Positions 33,559-42,509 of a stretch of DNA of 64,000 bases are shown one piece after another. Within the stretch, counting starts at the first letter, position 1. Every line of letters starts with the position of its first letter. A program made the translations under genes and the position numbers. The stretch covers positions 30,247 through 94,246 of the forward strand of contig NZ_CANKWH010000015.1 in assembly GCF_947487305.1 (NCBI RefSeq), in the 5' to 3' direction. Under the pieces are notes generated by a model, which had not been told where the DNA came from, did not search any database, and was given only the letters and a program-made list of their open reading frames with translations. The DNA is from an uncultured Paracoccus sp. (GTDB taxonomy: Bacteria; Pseudomonadota; Alphaproteobacteria; Rhodobacterales; Rhodobacteraceae).

Positions 33559-35055
33559 GTGGAACTCTATCTCAAGGTTCGTCAGGCCTGTGCTGCTGGT
33601 ATGAGCCAGCGTCAGGCGGCGACGACATTCAACATATCGCGCGACACGGTCGCAAAGATGATGACGTTCTCGGTTCCTCCGGGCTACCGGCGGACGGCCG
33701 AGGTCAGGCGCCCGAAGCTCGATCCGTTCATCCCGATCATCGAGGGTTGGCTGGAGGCGGACCGGACCATGCCGCGCAAGCAGCGGCATACGGCGAAGCG
33801 TGTGTTTGACCGTCTGCGCGAAGAATGCGGTTTCACCGGCGGCTACACGATCATCAAGGATTATATCCGGGAACGTGAGCGGCGGGGCCAGGAGGTGTTC
33901 GTGCCGCTGGCGCATCCCCCAGGACACGCGCAGGCCGACTTCGGCGAGGCAATGGTTCGGATCGGAGGTGTCGAACAGAAGGCGCATTTCTTCGTGCTGG
34001 ACTTGCCGCATAGCGACGCCTGCTACGTCCGTGCCTATCCGGCGGCGGTTGCCGAGGCCTGGGTGGACGGTCATGTCCATGCCTTTGCCTTTTTTGGGGC
34101 GGTTCCGCAGTCGATCGTCTACGACAATGACCGCTGCCTGGTGGCGAAGATCCTGCCGGATGGCACCCGCAAGCGGGCGGCGCTGTTCAGCGGGTTTCTG
34201 TCGCATTACCTGATCCGGGATCGCTATGGCCGCCCTGGCAAGGGGAACGACAAAGGCAATGTCGAAGGCCTGGTGGGCTATTGCCGCCGCAACTTCATGG
34301 TGCCGATGCCTGAGTTCGCCAGTTGGGAAGAATTCAACCTCTGGCTGGAGGAGCGCTGTAAGCGGCGTCAGCACGATGTCCTTCGCGGCGAGAGCGAAAC
34401 GATCGGCGAGCGACTGCAGCGCGATCTCGCCGCGATGCGCCCGCTCCCGGCGGCGCCCTTTGATGCCTGCGATCAGGCGACCGGCCGCGTGTCGTCGCAA
34501 TCGCTGGTGCGCTACAAGACCAACGATTACTCGGTGCCCGTCGCCTACGGCCATCAGGATGTCTGGATCCGGGGCTATATCCATGAGGTGGTGATCGGCT
34601 GCCGGGGCGAAGTGATCGCCCGCCATCCCCGGTGCTGGGATCGCGACGAGATCGTCTTCGACCCGCTCCATTACCTTCCGCTGATCGAGCAGAAGATCAA
34701 TGCGTTGGATCAGGCGGCACCATTGCAGGACTGGGACCTGCCAGAGGAGTTCGCCACCCTGCGCCGGCTGATGGAGGCACGGATGAACCGGCACGGCCGA
34801 CGCGAATATGTCCAGGTCCTGCGGCTTCTGGAAACCTTCGATCTGGCCGATCTGCATGCGGCCGTGAGGCAGGCGCTGCAGATGGGGGCGATCGGCTTCG
34901 ATGCGGTGAAGCATCTCTTGTTGTGCCGGGTGGAGCGCCGGCCACCCCGGCTGGATCTGGACTGCTATCCCTACCTGCCCAGGGCAACGGTCGAGAAGAC
35001 CGAGGCCCGCTCCTACATGCGGCTGCTGTCTGTCAATGCGGAGGGCGTGGCATGA
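33559..35055 (+). CDS. istA: IS21 transposase IstA
   Basis: GTG start at 33559, 498 aa. An N-terminal helix-turn-helix (MSQRQAATTFNISRDTVAKM) precedes the DDE integrase core: Asp in HAQADFGEA, Asp in SIVYDNDRC, Glu in GNVEGLVGY. The frame is intact and overlaps istB by four bases. Confidence 0.95.
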   Translation: MELYLKVRQACAAGMSQRQAATTFNISRDTVAKMMTFSVPPGYRRTAEVRRPKLDPFIPIIEGWLEADRTMPRKQRHTAKRVFDRLREECGFTGGYTIIKDYIRERERRGQEVFVPLAHPPGHAQADFGEAMVRIGGVEQKAHFFVLDLPHSDACYVRAYPAAVAEAWVDGHVHAFAFFGAVPQSIVYDNDRCLVAKILPDGTRKRAALFSGFLSHYLIRDRYGRPGKGNDKGNVEGLVGYCRRNFMVPMPEFASWEEFNLWLEERCKRRQHDVLRGESETIGERLQRDLAAMRPLPAAPFDACDQATGRVSSQSLVRYKTNDYSVPVAYGHQDVWIRGYIHEVVIGCRGEVIARHPRCWDRDEIVFDPLHYLPLIEQKINALDQAAPLQDWDLPEEFATLRRLMEARMNRHGRREYVQVLRLLETFDLADLHAAVRQALQMGAIGFDAVKHLLLCRVERRPPRLDLDCYPYLPRATVEKTEARSYMRLLSVNAEGVA

Positions 35056-35807
35056 GCGACGCCCCGGAAATCCTGCTTGCCCATCACCTCAAGGCGCTGA
35101 AACTGCCGACCTTCCTGCGAGAACACCAGAAACTGGCCCGGCAATGTGCGGCGGAAGGCGTGGACCATGTCCGATATCTCGCCCGGCTCGTCGAACTGGA
35201 ACTGATCGACCGGGAACGGCGGATGGTCGAGCGGCGCATCAAGGCCGCCAGGTTCCCGGCCGTCAAAAGCCTGGACAGCTTCGACTTCACGGCCATCCCG
35301 AAGCTCAACAAGATGCAGGTGCTGGAACTGGCCCGGTGCGAATGGATCGAGCGGCGCGAGAACATTATTGCTCTCGGCCCCAGTGGCACGGGCAAGACGC
35401 ACATCTCGCTCGGCCTTGGTCTGGCCGCCTGCCAGAAGGGCCTGTCCGTCGGCTTCACCACCGCCGCGGCCCTGGTCAGCGAGATGATGGAGGCCCGCGA
35501 CGAGCGCCGCCTGCTGCGCTTCCAGAAGCAGATGGCAGGATACAAGCTGCTCATCATCGATGAACTCGGCTTCGTGCCGCTGTCGAAGACCGGCGCCGAG
35601 CTGCTGTTCGAACTGATCTCGCAACGCTACGAGCGCGGATCGACCCTGATCACCAGCAATCTGCCTTTTGACGAATGGACCGAGACATTCGGCTCCGAAC
35701 GCCTCACCGGCGCGCTTCTCGACAGGCTGACCCACCACGTCAGCATTCTCGAAATGAATGGCCAGAGCTATCGTCTCGCCCAAAGCCGCGCCCGAAAGGC
35801 CGGCTGA
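35052..35807 (+). CDS. istB: IS21 helper ATPase IstB
   Basis: ATG 35052 overlaps the istA stop (ATGA); 251 aa. Walker A GPSGTGKTH near residue 115 and Walker B LLIIDELGF are clear, with SNLPFDEWTETFG downstream. IstB is the DnaA/AAA+ ATPase that selects target DNA and stimulates IstA. Confidence 0.95.
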   Translation: MSDAPEILLAHHLKALKLPTFLREHQKLARQCAAEGVDHVRYLARLVELELIDRERRMVERRIKAARFPAVKSLDSFDFTAIPKLNKMQVLELARCEWIERRENIIALGPSGTGKTHISLGLGLAACQKGLSVGFTTAAALVSEMMEARDERRLLRFQKQMAGYKLLIIDELGFVPLSKTGAELLFELISQRYERGSTLITSNLPFDEWTETFGSERLTGALLDRLTHHVSILEMNGQSYRLAQSRARKAG

Positions 35808-35828
35808 CCCCTTTCAAAAAATACCAAC

Positions 35829-35885
35829 GGCACAAGCACGGAACTCTGGTCGGGCTACGCCCTCCCGACGTTCCGTGCTTGTGCC
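35829..35885. terminator. large inverted repeat after istB, terminator-like
   Basis: A perfect 16-bp stem starts GGCACAAGCACGGAAC at 35829 and closes with its complement at 35870-35885. An inner GTCGGG/CCCGAC pair extends the fold. It lies 21 bases after istB and inside the right end of the IS21 element. It has no T-run, so the terminator role is tentative. Confidence 0.5.
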
Positions 35886-35945
35886 GCTAACTGGCAGACT
35901 TTTGCGCCGCCGCGTGGCCGGGTTTTACTCCGCCGTTGACACCTG

Positions 35946-36428
35946 TTGCCGCTGCTCTCGGTGCATGACCATGTCTGCGGAAAGCTTGAAGGCCTGGATC
36001 GGCAGATCCGGGAGAGGGCGAGAACGGACGAAACGACACGGCGGTTGATGACCGTGCCCGGCATCGGCGTGGTGAAGGCGCTGACCTTCCGGCACACGAT
36101 CGATGATCCCTCACGGTTTCGAAGCGCTGCTTCGGTCGGGGCCTATCTCGGCCTTACACCGAGGCGAAGGCAGTCGGGCGAGATGGACACCACCGGCCAC
36201 GTATCGCGATGGGGTGACCGCCTGCTGCGCGCTTATCTCTTCGAGGCCGCCAGCGTGCTGCTGCATAGAACGAAGCGCTGGTGCGCACTGAAGGCTTGGG
36301 GACTGCGGCTGGCGAAGCGAAATGGGATGAAGAAGGCGCAGGTTGCGGTGGCGCGGAAGCTCGCCGTCATCCTGCACTGTATCTGGGTCGATGGCACCTC
36401 GTTCGAATGGGGGAAAGAGCCGGCCTGA
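35946..36428 (+). pseudogene. C-terminal fragment of an IS110-family transposase
   Basis: About 160 codons encode the C-terminal half of an IS110/IS1111 transposase ([50 protein letters not shown]). The N-terminal catalytic half is missing, and the break coincides with the right end of the IS21 element. The following 36429-36705 contains nothing recognised. Confidence 0.82.
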
Positions 36429-36705
36429 CCCTCGCCACGACCTCGAGATCGCGGGCCTGACGCCAGACCTGTGATGTCCCGCCGGGACGGTGGTTGTGGT
36501 GACCTCGTTCAATCGGCTGCGGTCTGAAGAACCGCGCTGCGCACGTTGAGGCGCCCGGCCCGAACATCATCATGAGGCCATGACCCCGGCAAGGACAGAA
36601 AACAGACTTGACCCAGACACGCAATTAAAGGGCCGATTGACAGTCCGGCCCCAGATCAAGTGGTTTTCCATGGCATTCGCGGCCTCGTCCGACTGCTGAC
36701 AGCGG

Positions 36706-37389
36706 TTAGTTCCAACCACAACATTGCTTGTATTTTCGGCCCGACCCACAGTAGCAGGGATCGTTGCGTCCTGGCCGCGGACCGGCCGTGAACGGTGCCT
36801 CTGAACGGTTAGCGGGCTCCGTGCGAACCAGTTCCGAACGGGACTGAGAGAGTATTGTAGCAACGCAGTTCGGGATCAGATCGGGGGCTTCGAGGTCGAT
36901 TTCGTCGATCTCCTCATCCGTGAACTTACTGTGGCCCGTGTATATATCCTGAAGCGCCATCATGAAGATCATCGTCGTTCGCGTTTCTTCGTCGGCCTGA
37001 CTGAGCAGTTGTTCCCAAGCTATAGGTCTTAGCGCCATGGCGCGAGTGAAGCCATCTATCCAAGGCTCCCACATTACCTCATCACTGTTAGGATCAACCT
37101 CGTAGATGGGTTCGATCCAAAGCGAGCGAGTCATCGCCTCCGCAACCGAATTGTAGTGAGCCATGACCGCACTGATCGTGACTTCTGCGGTTTTCTGATC
37201 GGGAAAGTTTGCCTCACCTGTTTCACCCCAGACACGGGAAATCCATTCAGAGGGCGGAATGATATCCGGGCAGGCAAGAACACCGACCAAGTAGCCATCA
37301 AGCTCGCTAAGCGTCATGGGCATGTTCTCGACGGGCAGCGCATGCAACAGCGCGCCGAGTCGATCAAGTGTCTGGTCGGACTGCTCCAT
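36706..37389 (-). CDS. UPF0149/YecA-like protein with C-terminal SEC-C zinc motif
   Basis: The 227-aa protein has an N-terminal helical UPF0149-type domain (ELDGYLVGVLACPDIIPPSE) and ends with the SEC-C motif GRNDPCYCGSGRKYKQCC. SEC-C motifs bind zinc and mediate protein contacts, as in SecA. It stands alone between the IS110 fragment and the toxin-antitoxin pair. The role is unknown. Confidence 0.85.
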   Translation of the reverse strand: MEQSDQTLDRLGALLHALPVENMPMTLSELDGYLVGVLACPDIIPPSEWISRVWGETGEANFPDQKTAEVTISAVMAHYNSVAEAMTRSLWIEPIYEVDPNSDEVMWEPWIDGFTRAMALRPIAWEQLLSQADEETRTTMIFMMALQDIYTGHSKFTDEEIDEIDLEAPDLIPNCVATILSQSRSELVRTEPANRSEAPFTAGPRPGRNDPCYCGSGRKYKQCCGWN

Positions 37390-37493
37390 AAACTAGCTCC
37401 CAGCATTGCTCTGAACGTTTACTCTGTGCAAAGCTAACCCGCAATCCATTCGAATGTCCTGTGGTAAAGCTGCGGCGCGGCGATTGATCGAGA

Positions 37494-37910
37494 TTACTTC
37501 AGCCGATCAACAACCGATGCCCCGCCCGATCTGGCAAGCGCGAAGAGGCTGGACTGGATCTTGGATATGAAGACGGAACTGAACGTGCCGATGGGTGTGC
37601 GGTCCTCCCAGACATAGGACCGCTCCAGAATATCGGTGTTAATCTCGTCCAGCATCACCCATTTGCGGACATGGGTCTCTAGCCCCACGCGCTGCGATTC
37701 GATCTGGGGCACCTCGATGAATTTGCGCGAGGCCAAGGGCGGCTGCGTCGTGATCGGCAGGATGAACACCACGGTCTCGCTATCGGACTTGGCGACAGTG
37801 ACGGCGATACAGACCGGCCGCGTCTTGCGGCCCTCAGTCTCGCCCGCCATCTGTTCGCGCTTCCACAGAAACGGATAGCGGAAAACCTCTCCAACACGCG
37901 GCTTAGTCAT
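37494..37910 (-). CDS. probable toxin of a type II toxin-antitoxin pair (PemK-like, tentative)
   Basis: The 138-aa product starts MTKPRVGEVFRYPFLWKREQ and contains KTRPVCIAVTVAK and VVFILPITTQPP, a compact beta-rich layout reminiscent of PemK/MazF-type toxins. It overlaps the antitoxin gene by 8 bases and follows it, the usual order for such pairs. The family assignment is by pattern and context only. Confidence 0.68.
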   Translation of the reverse strand: MTKPRVGEVFRYPFLWKREQMAGETEGRKTRPVCIAVTVAKSDSETVVFILPITTQPPLASRKFIEVPQIESQRVGLETHVRKWVMLDEINTDILERSYVWEDRTPIGTFSSVFISKIQSSLFALARSGGASVVDRLK

Positions 37911-38172
37911 CTGCCTTCGTCAAGTCCCGCTCGAGCCCTTCTATCATCAGCGCCTTGAGATCCTCTGGCATCTCGTCGATCATGTGAGCCTGTTGGGTGG
38001 CGCCCCGTTTTAGGCTTTGATATTGATCCATGCTCATCAGCACGAATTTCGGCTTGCGGTGCTTTGTGATCGCAATCGGCGAGCGAATGGCCGCATCAAA
38101 CAGGTCACTGGTGTGCCGCGTCAGGTCGGCCGCCTTGAACTCGGGAAGCTCTTGCATGATCTGGGTCTCCAT
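37903..38172 (-). CDS. Phd/YefM-type antitoxin
   Basis: The 89-aa protein begins METQIMQELPEFKAADLTRH and has the Phd signature SPIAITKHRKPKFVLMSMDQY in the N-terminal DNA-binding half (residues about 32-52). The C-terminal part would neutralise the toxin. The AT-rich upstream region holds a dyad suited to autoregulation. Confidence 0.85.
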   Translation of the reverse strand: METQIMQELPEFKAADLTRHTSDLFDAAIRSPIAITKHRKPKFVLMSMDQYQSLKRGATQQAHMIDEMPEDLKALMIEGLERDLTKADD

Positions 38173-38178
38173 TTGTTC

Positions 38179-38205
38179 AGAATATACATACATTCTAGAT
38201 ATTCT
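38179..38205. promoter_or_regulatory. probable antitoxin operator
   Basis: AGAATAT at 38179-38185 is inverted as ATATTCT at 38199-38205, 7 bases upstream of the antitoxin start in an AT-rich tract. Phd-type antitoxins bind such dyads to repress their own operon. Confidence 0.6.
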
Positions 38206-38311
38206 GCAAGAGATGGGTTGAGCTCTCCCATGTGTCATCCGAACCGCCGCACGGTCTCAGTGTAGGTGTACTAACTGGCGGTGATGTCGTTCTCGATGGG
38301 CTCTTCCGAGG

Positions 38312-38802
38312 TCAGTGGTCGTATCCGCGACCCTTCGCGCATAGGGTTACTAAATCACGGAACTGGTCGAGAGGATGCTGAGCTACGCGCTGAATGTTCT
38401 CGGCAAGTAAGTCGTGCTCGGAGAGGATACCGGACGCAGCATCTCGCAAGATGCCTGGGATTGGCGCGGTTTTCGTTAGCTGCTTCTGCTTCACAAGCAG
38501 GGACAGCGCCTGGAAGCGACGGCCATCCACCGAGCTCTCGAACATCTTAGCCGGCGCTCTTGGGCATTGAGGACGGGCCGGACGTTCAGGCTCTGCTGCA
38601 GCCCGAGCCGCGCGATGTCTTCTGACAGTTTCGCGACCGAAATACCGGTATCGATGCGACGGACGTTGGACTGGCGTAACACAAGTTTGTCGAAGGGGAT
38701 ATCCCGCGACGGGGGCTGTGTTACGTTCTGGGCAACTGTCGCTATCAGAACTTCTACACGACTGGCGTCGGAAGCCAATGTGCCGATCTCACTTTCGGTC
38801 AC
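38312..38802 (-). pseudogene. decayed ParB-like gene
   Basis: A ParB/RepB N-terminal domain is recognisable in two frames. The first part (from GTG 38802) reads SRDIPFDKLVLRQSNVRRID and LSEDIARLGLQQSLNVRP. Then, in another frame, it continues VDGRRFQALSLLVKQKQLTK and LLAENIQRVAQHPLDQFR. A frameshift near 38560 separates them. The intact repB is elsewhere, so this is a relic of a second partition-type gene next to repC. Confidence 0.75.
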
Positions 38803-38836
38803 GCCGCAAACTCCTAACCTTGCGCTCTGATCGGCG

Positions 38837-38856
38837 TTCTTGACCGCGGTCAAGAA
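38837..38856. promoter_or_regulatory. parS partition site 1
   Basis: The perfect 20-bp palindrome TTCTTGACCGCGGTCAAGAA lies 17 bases past the end of repC. Its core GACCGCGGTC with flanks matches the RepB-binding parS sites of alphaproteobacterial repABC plasmids. A second site with the same 18-bp core is at 40167. Confidence 0.88.
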
Positions 38857-38872
38857 TTGTAATGTGCACAAT

Positions 38873-39991
38873 CTATGCTCGTACAACCGTTTCAAAGTAT
38901 GCCTCCGGTTGCCTGATCGCGTCTGCCTTCCCTAGTAGATAATCGAGGATAATGAGTAGCTTCGCTGCGCCGACGTTCTGCAGACCACGCGCGAGCTTTT
39001 CTTGGCGTATTCTAAGCAATTTACCGATGTCGAAGAGAATGCGGTTCAGGGCTTCGCCTGTTTGGGGTGCTGTTGGAAAGAAGTCTGAAACATGTGTGAA
39101 ATCCGCCCAAGCCATTTGTCGTGGCTCGCGGTTTATGAGTCGTGTTGCAGGGTTTCGGTTATCATCAGGCTTTTCTGCAGAGTGCCCTATCTTATTAAGT
39201 TCTTTTTTTATGGACTCTATTTGCCGGACATTTTGACCGTTTCTGGCGGTCATTCCGCGTGACTGTGAGCACTCGCTTCTGTCTTGTTGAGCCTGCTCTT
39301 GGGCGTCGGCACGAGTTGTTTGGGAGTGGGAATTCTCTCCGTAGCTTGCAGTGGTGTTCGCTCCCATCTTGCGTAGATCAATGATTATGCGCAATACCGC
39401 CTCTGCAGTGAGGGTGGCGCGGCGTAGGATGGTTTTTATCGTTTCGAGTGTGGACAACCTATCCGGATCGAGGTGCTCATCTTGAAGTAGCGATGCACGC
39501 AAGGCCAATGCTTCTGCTTTGAGCGACCGTAAGTGTTCACGCTCTTCCGCCATCTTTGACGCCCTGGCTGCCAAGGCATCAAAATTTTGGATCAGAGGGT
39601 CCAGGGCAATGCCGAACGCGTCCCTGATGACGCCTCCGTAACGGAGGGGGAAGCGCTTACCGTTTGCAGAGCGTTTCCGTTTGATAAGGCCTGCAGCTTC
39701 AAGGCGGCCCAAGGAGCGACGGAGAGTTCTTTCATCGATCCCATTGGCACGTTCAGACAAGGACACGTTTGAGGGAAAGACAATCGTTAAGGCAGAGCGT
39801 CTTGCGTTTTGGCTGTCGTTCCGCTCGCGCGGAAGGAAGCTGATCAACGCGGTCAGCACGGCGACGTCGTTGCTTGTTAGGCCGAGGTCTTTTCGGAGGA
39901 TGCGTACCGGTCCCAGAAGCTCATACAGGTTGGAGCAGGCAACGGATGATCGTTCCGCCAAGGCGGTTCGCGTTTGGGTTACATGTCTCAT
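38873..39991 (-). CDS. repC: plasmid replication initiator RepC
   Basis: The 372-aa protein, from ATG 39991, has the RepC N-terminal winged-helix region (GPVRILRKDLGLTSNDVAVL, then SERANGIDERTLRRSLGRLE) and a C-terminal half ending in LIILDYLLGKADAIRQPEAY. It initiates replication of repABC plasmids. It is the last gene of the repABC operon. A longer in-frame extension to 40063 is possible but would run into the regulatory intergenic region. Confidence 0.9.
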   Translation of the reverse strand: MRHVTQTRTALAERSSVACSNLYELLGPVRILRKDLGLTSNDVAVLTALISFLPRERNDSQNARRSALTIVFPSNVSLSERANGIDERTLRRSLGRLEAAGLIKRKRSANGKRFPLRYGGVIRDAFGIALDPLIQNFDALAARASKMAEEREHLRSLKAEALALRASLLQDEHLDPDRLSTLETIKTILRRATLTAEAVLRIIIDLRKMGANTTASYGENSHSQTTRADAQEQAQQDRSECSQSRGMTARNGQNVRQIESIKKELNKIGHSAEKPDDNRNPATRLINREPRQMAWADFTHVSDFFPTAPQTGEALNRILFDIGKLLRIRQEKLARGLQNVGAAKLLIILDYLLGKADAIRQPEAYFETVVRA

Positions 39992-40141
39992 GGTGTTTCG
40001 GAAGAAAAAGCTTCCCCGTTCACCGCGAGCGGTGTTGAACTTGATTCGTTTTGGGGGTATCAATCAGGTGTCGAGACTGATTGAGGCCCTTCGGAAGCAC
40101 CGCTTTCGGGGGGTCTTTCCTTTTCTAGCCGGTCCTCCTTT
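39992..40141 (+). other. repB-repC intergenic region, expected site of a counter-transcribed RNA
   Basis: The 150-base spacer is typical of repABC plasmids, where a small antisense RNA (incompatibility factor) is transcribed opposite to repC and controls RepC level. A GC-rich stretch CCCTTCGGAAGCACCGC and a T-rich CTTTCCTTTTCTAG on the + strand could form its terminator, but I cannot define promoter or ends. Confidence 0.35.
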
Positions 40142-41083
40142 CTACTTCTGCTCGTTGCTCTTGATGTCTTGACCGCGGTCAAGAAGCTCGCCGATCAACT
40201 TCCGGATCGCGTCTTCAATACGTGGGGCAAGATCAGCGTCCACGTCGATGGTGATGCGGTTGCCCTTGCGGCCAATCTTCACGCGCTCACCTGGATCAAC
40301 CTTGGGAGCGGTTGTTTTTGTGGCCGTGAGGAGGGTAACCGCTGCTTCGAGCCGGCCTGGACCCGACAAGTTACGCGGGATATCGCGGGCAACTTCTTTG
40401 GCCCGTGCGATATCTTTCTCGCAAAGTCTGAAGAGCTTTTCCCAAACCCGCCGACCAACGCCGTGTGCAGGACCTATAGCGTGGATCAGCTCTATCGGAA
40501 TGCCGTTGGCGATGCGGTTCATCCGCGAGACGAGAGATTCGTCGATTTGAAGCGCCCGAAAGGCAATGGTCTGGGCGTTCTTTCGTGTCTCATCTGTTTT
40601 CCCAAGCTCACGAATGATGCCGGCGACGAACAGAGCCCTCTCGATAAACGATGGGTCTTGGCGGGCGTTGTTCTCGACGCCTTGGGCGATCAGTGCTTCC
40701 TCGTCGGTCATATCCATGACCGTCGCGCGGACCTTCCGACCAAGTTCTCGACAAGCGAGCAACCTGCGGCGTCCGTAGACGATTTCGAATGCACCGTCCT
40801 CGGTTCGGCGGACGAGAACTGGAACCTTTTGCCCGTGCTCTTGGATCGAGGAGATGAGTTCCTCGAGGCCATAGGTCGGATCGATACGGTCCATGACCGC
40901 GGACATCCGAACATTGCTCGGATCGATCAGGCGCGTGGAGTGTTTATCTTCCTCGAGCACGGATGCGTGCGCACGAGCGACAGTCGGGCTCGTGCGCTTG
41001 AGATCGAGATTCGCACTGTCATCCGGCGTCGTCGCGTTGCCCATCGCGTTCTTGAGTGAGTCTCCGAAGACCTTACGCGCCAT
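40142..41083 (-). CDS. repB: plasmid partition protein RepB (ParB family)
   Basis: The 313-aa protein, from ATG 41083, has the ParB N-domain (GLEELISSIQEHGQKVPVLV), the CTP-binding motif GRRRLLAC, and a helix-turn-helix (NAQTIAFRALQIDESLVSRM). A C-terminal RepB domain follows. It binds parS and, with RepA, segregates plasmid copies. It overlaps repA by 11 bases. A parS palindrome sits inside the 3' end of its own gene. Confidence 0.92.
   Translation of the reverse strand: MARKVFGDSLKNAMGNATTPDDSANLDLKRTSPTVARAHASVLEEDKHSTRLIDPSNVRMSAVMDRIDPTYGLEELISSIQEHGQKVPVLVRRTEDGAFEIVYGRRRLLACRELGRKVRATVMDMTDEEALIAQGVENNARQDPSFIERALFVAGIIRELGKTDETRKNAQTIAFRALQIDESLVSRMNRIANGIPIELIHAIGPAHGVGRRVWEKLFRLCEKDIARAKEVARDIPRNLSGPGRLEAAVTLLTATKTTAPKVDPGERVKIGRKGNRITIDVDADLAPRIEDAIRKLIGELLDRGQDIKSNEQK
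40167..40184. promoter_or_regulatory. parS partition site 2 (inside repB)
   Basis: The perfect palindrome TCTTGACCGCGGTCAAGA lies within the last codons of repB and shares its core with the site after repC. Confidence 0.85.
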
Positions 41084-42254
41084 GGCTACGCCCCCATGCC
41101 TTGAGGATTTCACGTTCGACTTCGTCGGTCACGCGCGACACGGATTCGATCGCGCGCTCGTAAGTTCTGCGGTTAACGTCGCGAGGTTCGACCTCAAAGA
41201 TGCTTTGCTGGGTGTTAGCGGCATCACCTACCGCTGTCGACTTCAGGAACTCGGCCGGGAGGACCGCATCGCCAAGAACCGTCCGGAGCAGCGACGAGAT
41301 CTGGACCTGTGGACCGTCGGTGTTCTCGTAGCGGGTGATCAGCACCCGCACGAAGTTCAGGCCGTGTTCGAGAGCATGCGCCTCGACGACGCCCATCAGG
41401 TTGCTCGCCATGCCGAGAAAGCTTGCCAGCGACATGACATCCAGCATTGAGGCGTTGAGCGGGATCAGGACACCGGTCGACGCAAAGAGGGCAGAGATCA
41501 CCGAGAAGTTCAGCTGCGGCGGAGTGTCGAAGATCACCACATCATATCGGGTCAGGACCGGCTCAAGCGCTTCATGGATCCGGCTGTGGAACGTGGTGGC
41601 GCCGTGTCGGAAACTCAATGCGACTTCGAACTCGTACTCCATGATGTCCATGGAAGCTGGGATTAGATCGACGGTCGGGAAGTTCGTTTTTCGAATAATA
41701 TCGGAGGCGGGTAGGGGCCCCTCGGACCGGATCAGATCGTAGGAGGTCAGCATGTCCGGATCGAGTTCAGGGGTAATACCGAACAGGTTTGTCAGACTTG
41801 CCTGACTGTCGAGGTCGATCAGCAAGACGCGATAGCCGCGAAGACCCAGAAGCTGCCCAATATGCGCAACGGTCGACGTTTTTGCCGATCCGCCTTTCAG
41901 GTTGAAGATCGTCATGACCTGGCAAGGTTCGCCGGCTCTTCTGTGAGGGTGCTCATCGGGCTTGATCCTGCCCGTCTCAAGAAGGACGCGTTGGGCCACA
42001 ACCATTTCCTCGGCAGAGAAGCTGCGACGGTTGCCGCCCTCAAGGATGCCTTCGGGAAAGCCCTCAAGGTTTGACACATGATGGCGGAAGGTGTTTTGAT
42101 TGATTCGAAGCAGCCCGGCTGCTTCCCGCATCGAGAAGCGGCGGAGGCCCTTTTGGGCGTCCGGCGGGAATGTTTCTTGAGCATGTTCACGCAACCGACT
42201 GCCGAGCCGCTTGGACATGACGTCGAATCTTTGGGAGGCCCGTATCCCGTTCAT
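41073..42254 (-). CDS. repA: plasmid partition ATPase RepA (ParA family)
   Basis: ATG 42254 follows GAGGG with good spacing; 393 aa. An N-terminal winged helix (MREAAGLLRINQNTFRHHVS) precedes the deviant Walker A motif KGGSAKTS at 120-127, and FDTPPQLNF carries the Walker A' region. RepA is both segregation ATPase and autorepressor of repABC. It is the first gene of the operon. Confidence 0.93.
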   Translation of the reverse strand: MNGIRASQRFDVMSKRLGSRLREHAQETFPPDAQKGLRRFSMREAAGLLRINQNTFRHHVSNLEGFPEGILEGGNRRSFSAEEMVVAQRVLLETGRIKPDEHPHRRAGEPCQVMTIFNLKGGSAKTSTVAHIGQLLGLRGYRVLLIDLDSQASLTNLFGITPELDPDMLTSYDLIRSEGPLPASDIIRKTNFPTVDLIPASMDIMEYEFEVALSFRHGATTFHSRIHEALEPVLTRYDVVIFDTPPQLNFSVISALFASTGVLIPLNASMLDVMSLASFLGMASNLMGVVEAHALEHGLNFVRVLITRYENTDGPQVQISSLLRTVLGDAVLPAEFLKSTAVGDAANTQQSIFEVEPRDVNRRTYERAIESVSRVTDEVEREILKAWGRSHGA

Positions 42255-42509
42255 CGCTGCCCTCAAGTCATTATTGTTTTTCAGAACATAACAGTTTCTG
42301 TGGATAAATCCAGCCCAAACCGTTGAGCGGGCTAGGGGCGTTGAGGGGCGGATTTCTGACGAGAGAAAAGCATTAAGTATCAGCGACTTGAGTAACCTGG
42401 TTCTTTGATCAATTCAACAGTTCGTAGCGCTTGCGGCGATGGACACAAGATGTATTTCACACGCGTACAGAACCTTGATTTCAGAATCGCGCGGCCGGTT
42501 CCCGCAGCT

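Larger units (their letters stand above)
33455..35942 (+). mobile_element. IS21-family insertion sequence
   Basis: The element carries istA and istB with the usual ATGA overlap. Terminal-region inverted repeats are visible: GGCGGCGTAAAAGTC near 33494 and its inverted partner GACTTTTGCGCCGCC near 35897. The outer ends are estimated from the flanks, left next to TGCGAAATTAG at about 33450 and right before the IS110 fragment at about 35942; no target duplication was confirmed. Confidence 0.8.

Noticed and set aside
33397..34914. A 505-codon minus-strand frame inside the IS21 element
   Set aside because: It is exactly antisense to istA, which has all DDE residues; no ribosome binding site and no family resemblance.
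35829..35885. The 16-bp inverted repeat as the right terminal repeat of IS21
   Set aside because: It is an internal fold-back at one end only; the left end has no matching copy.
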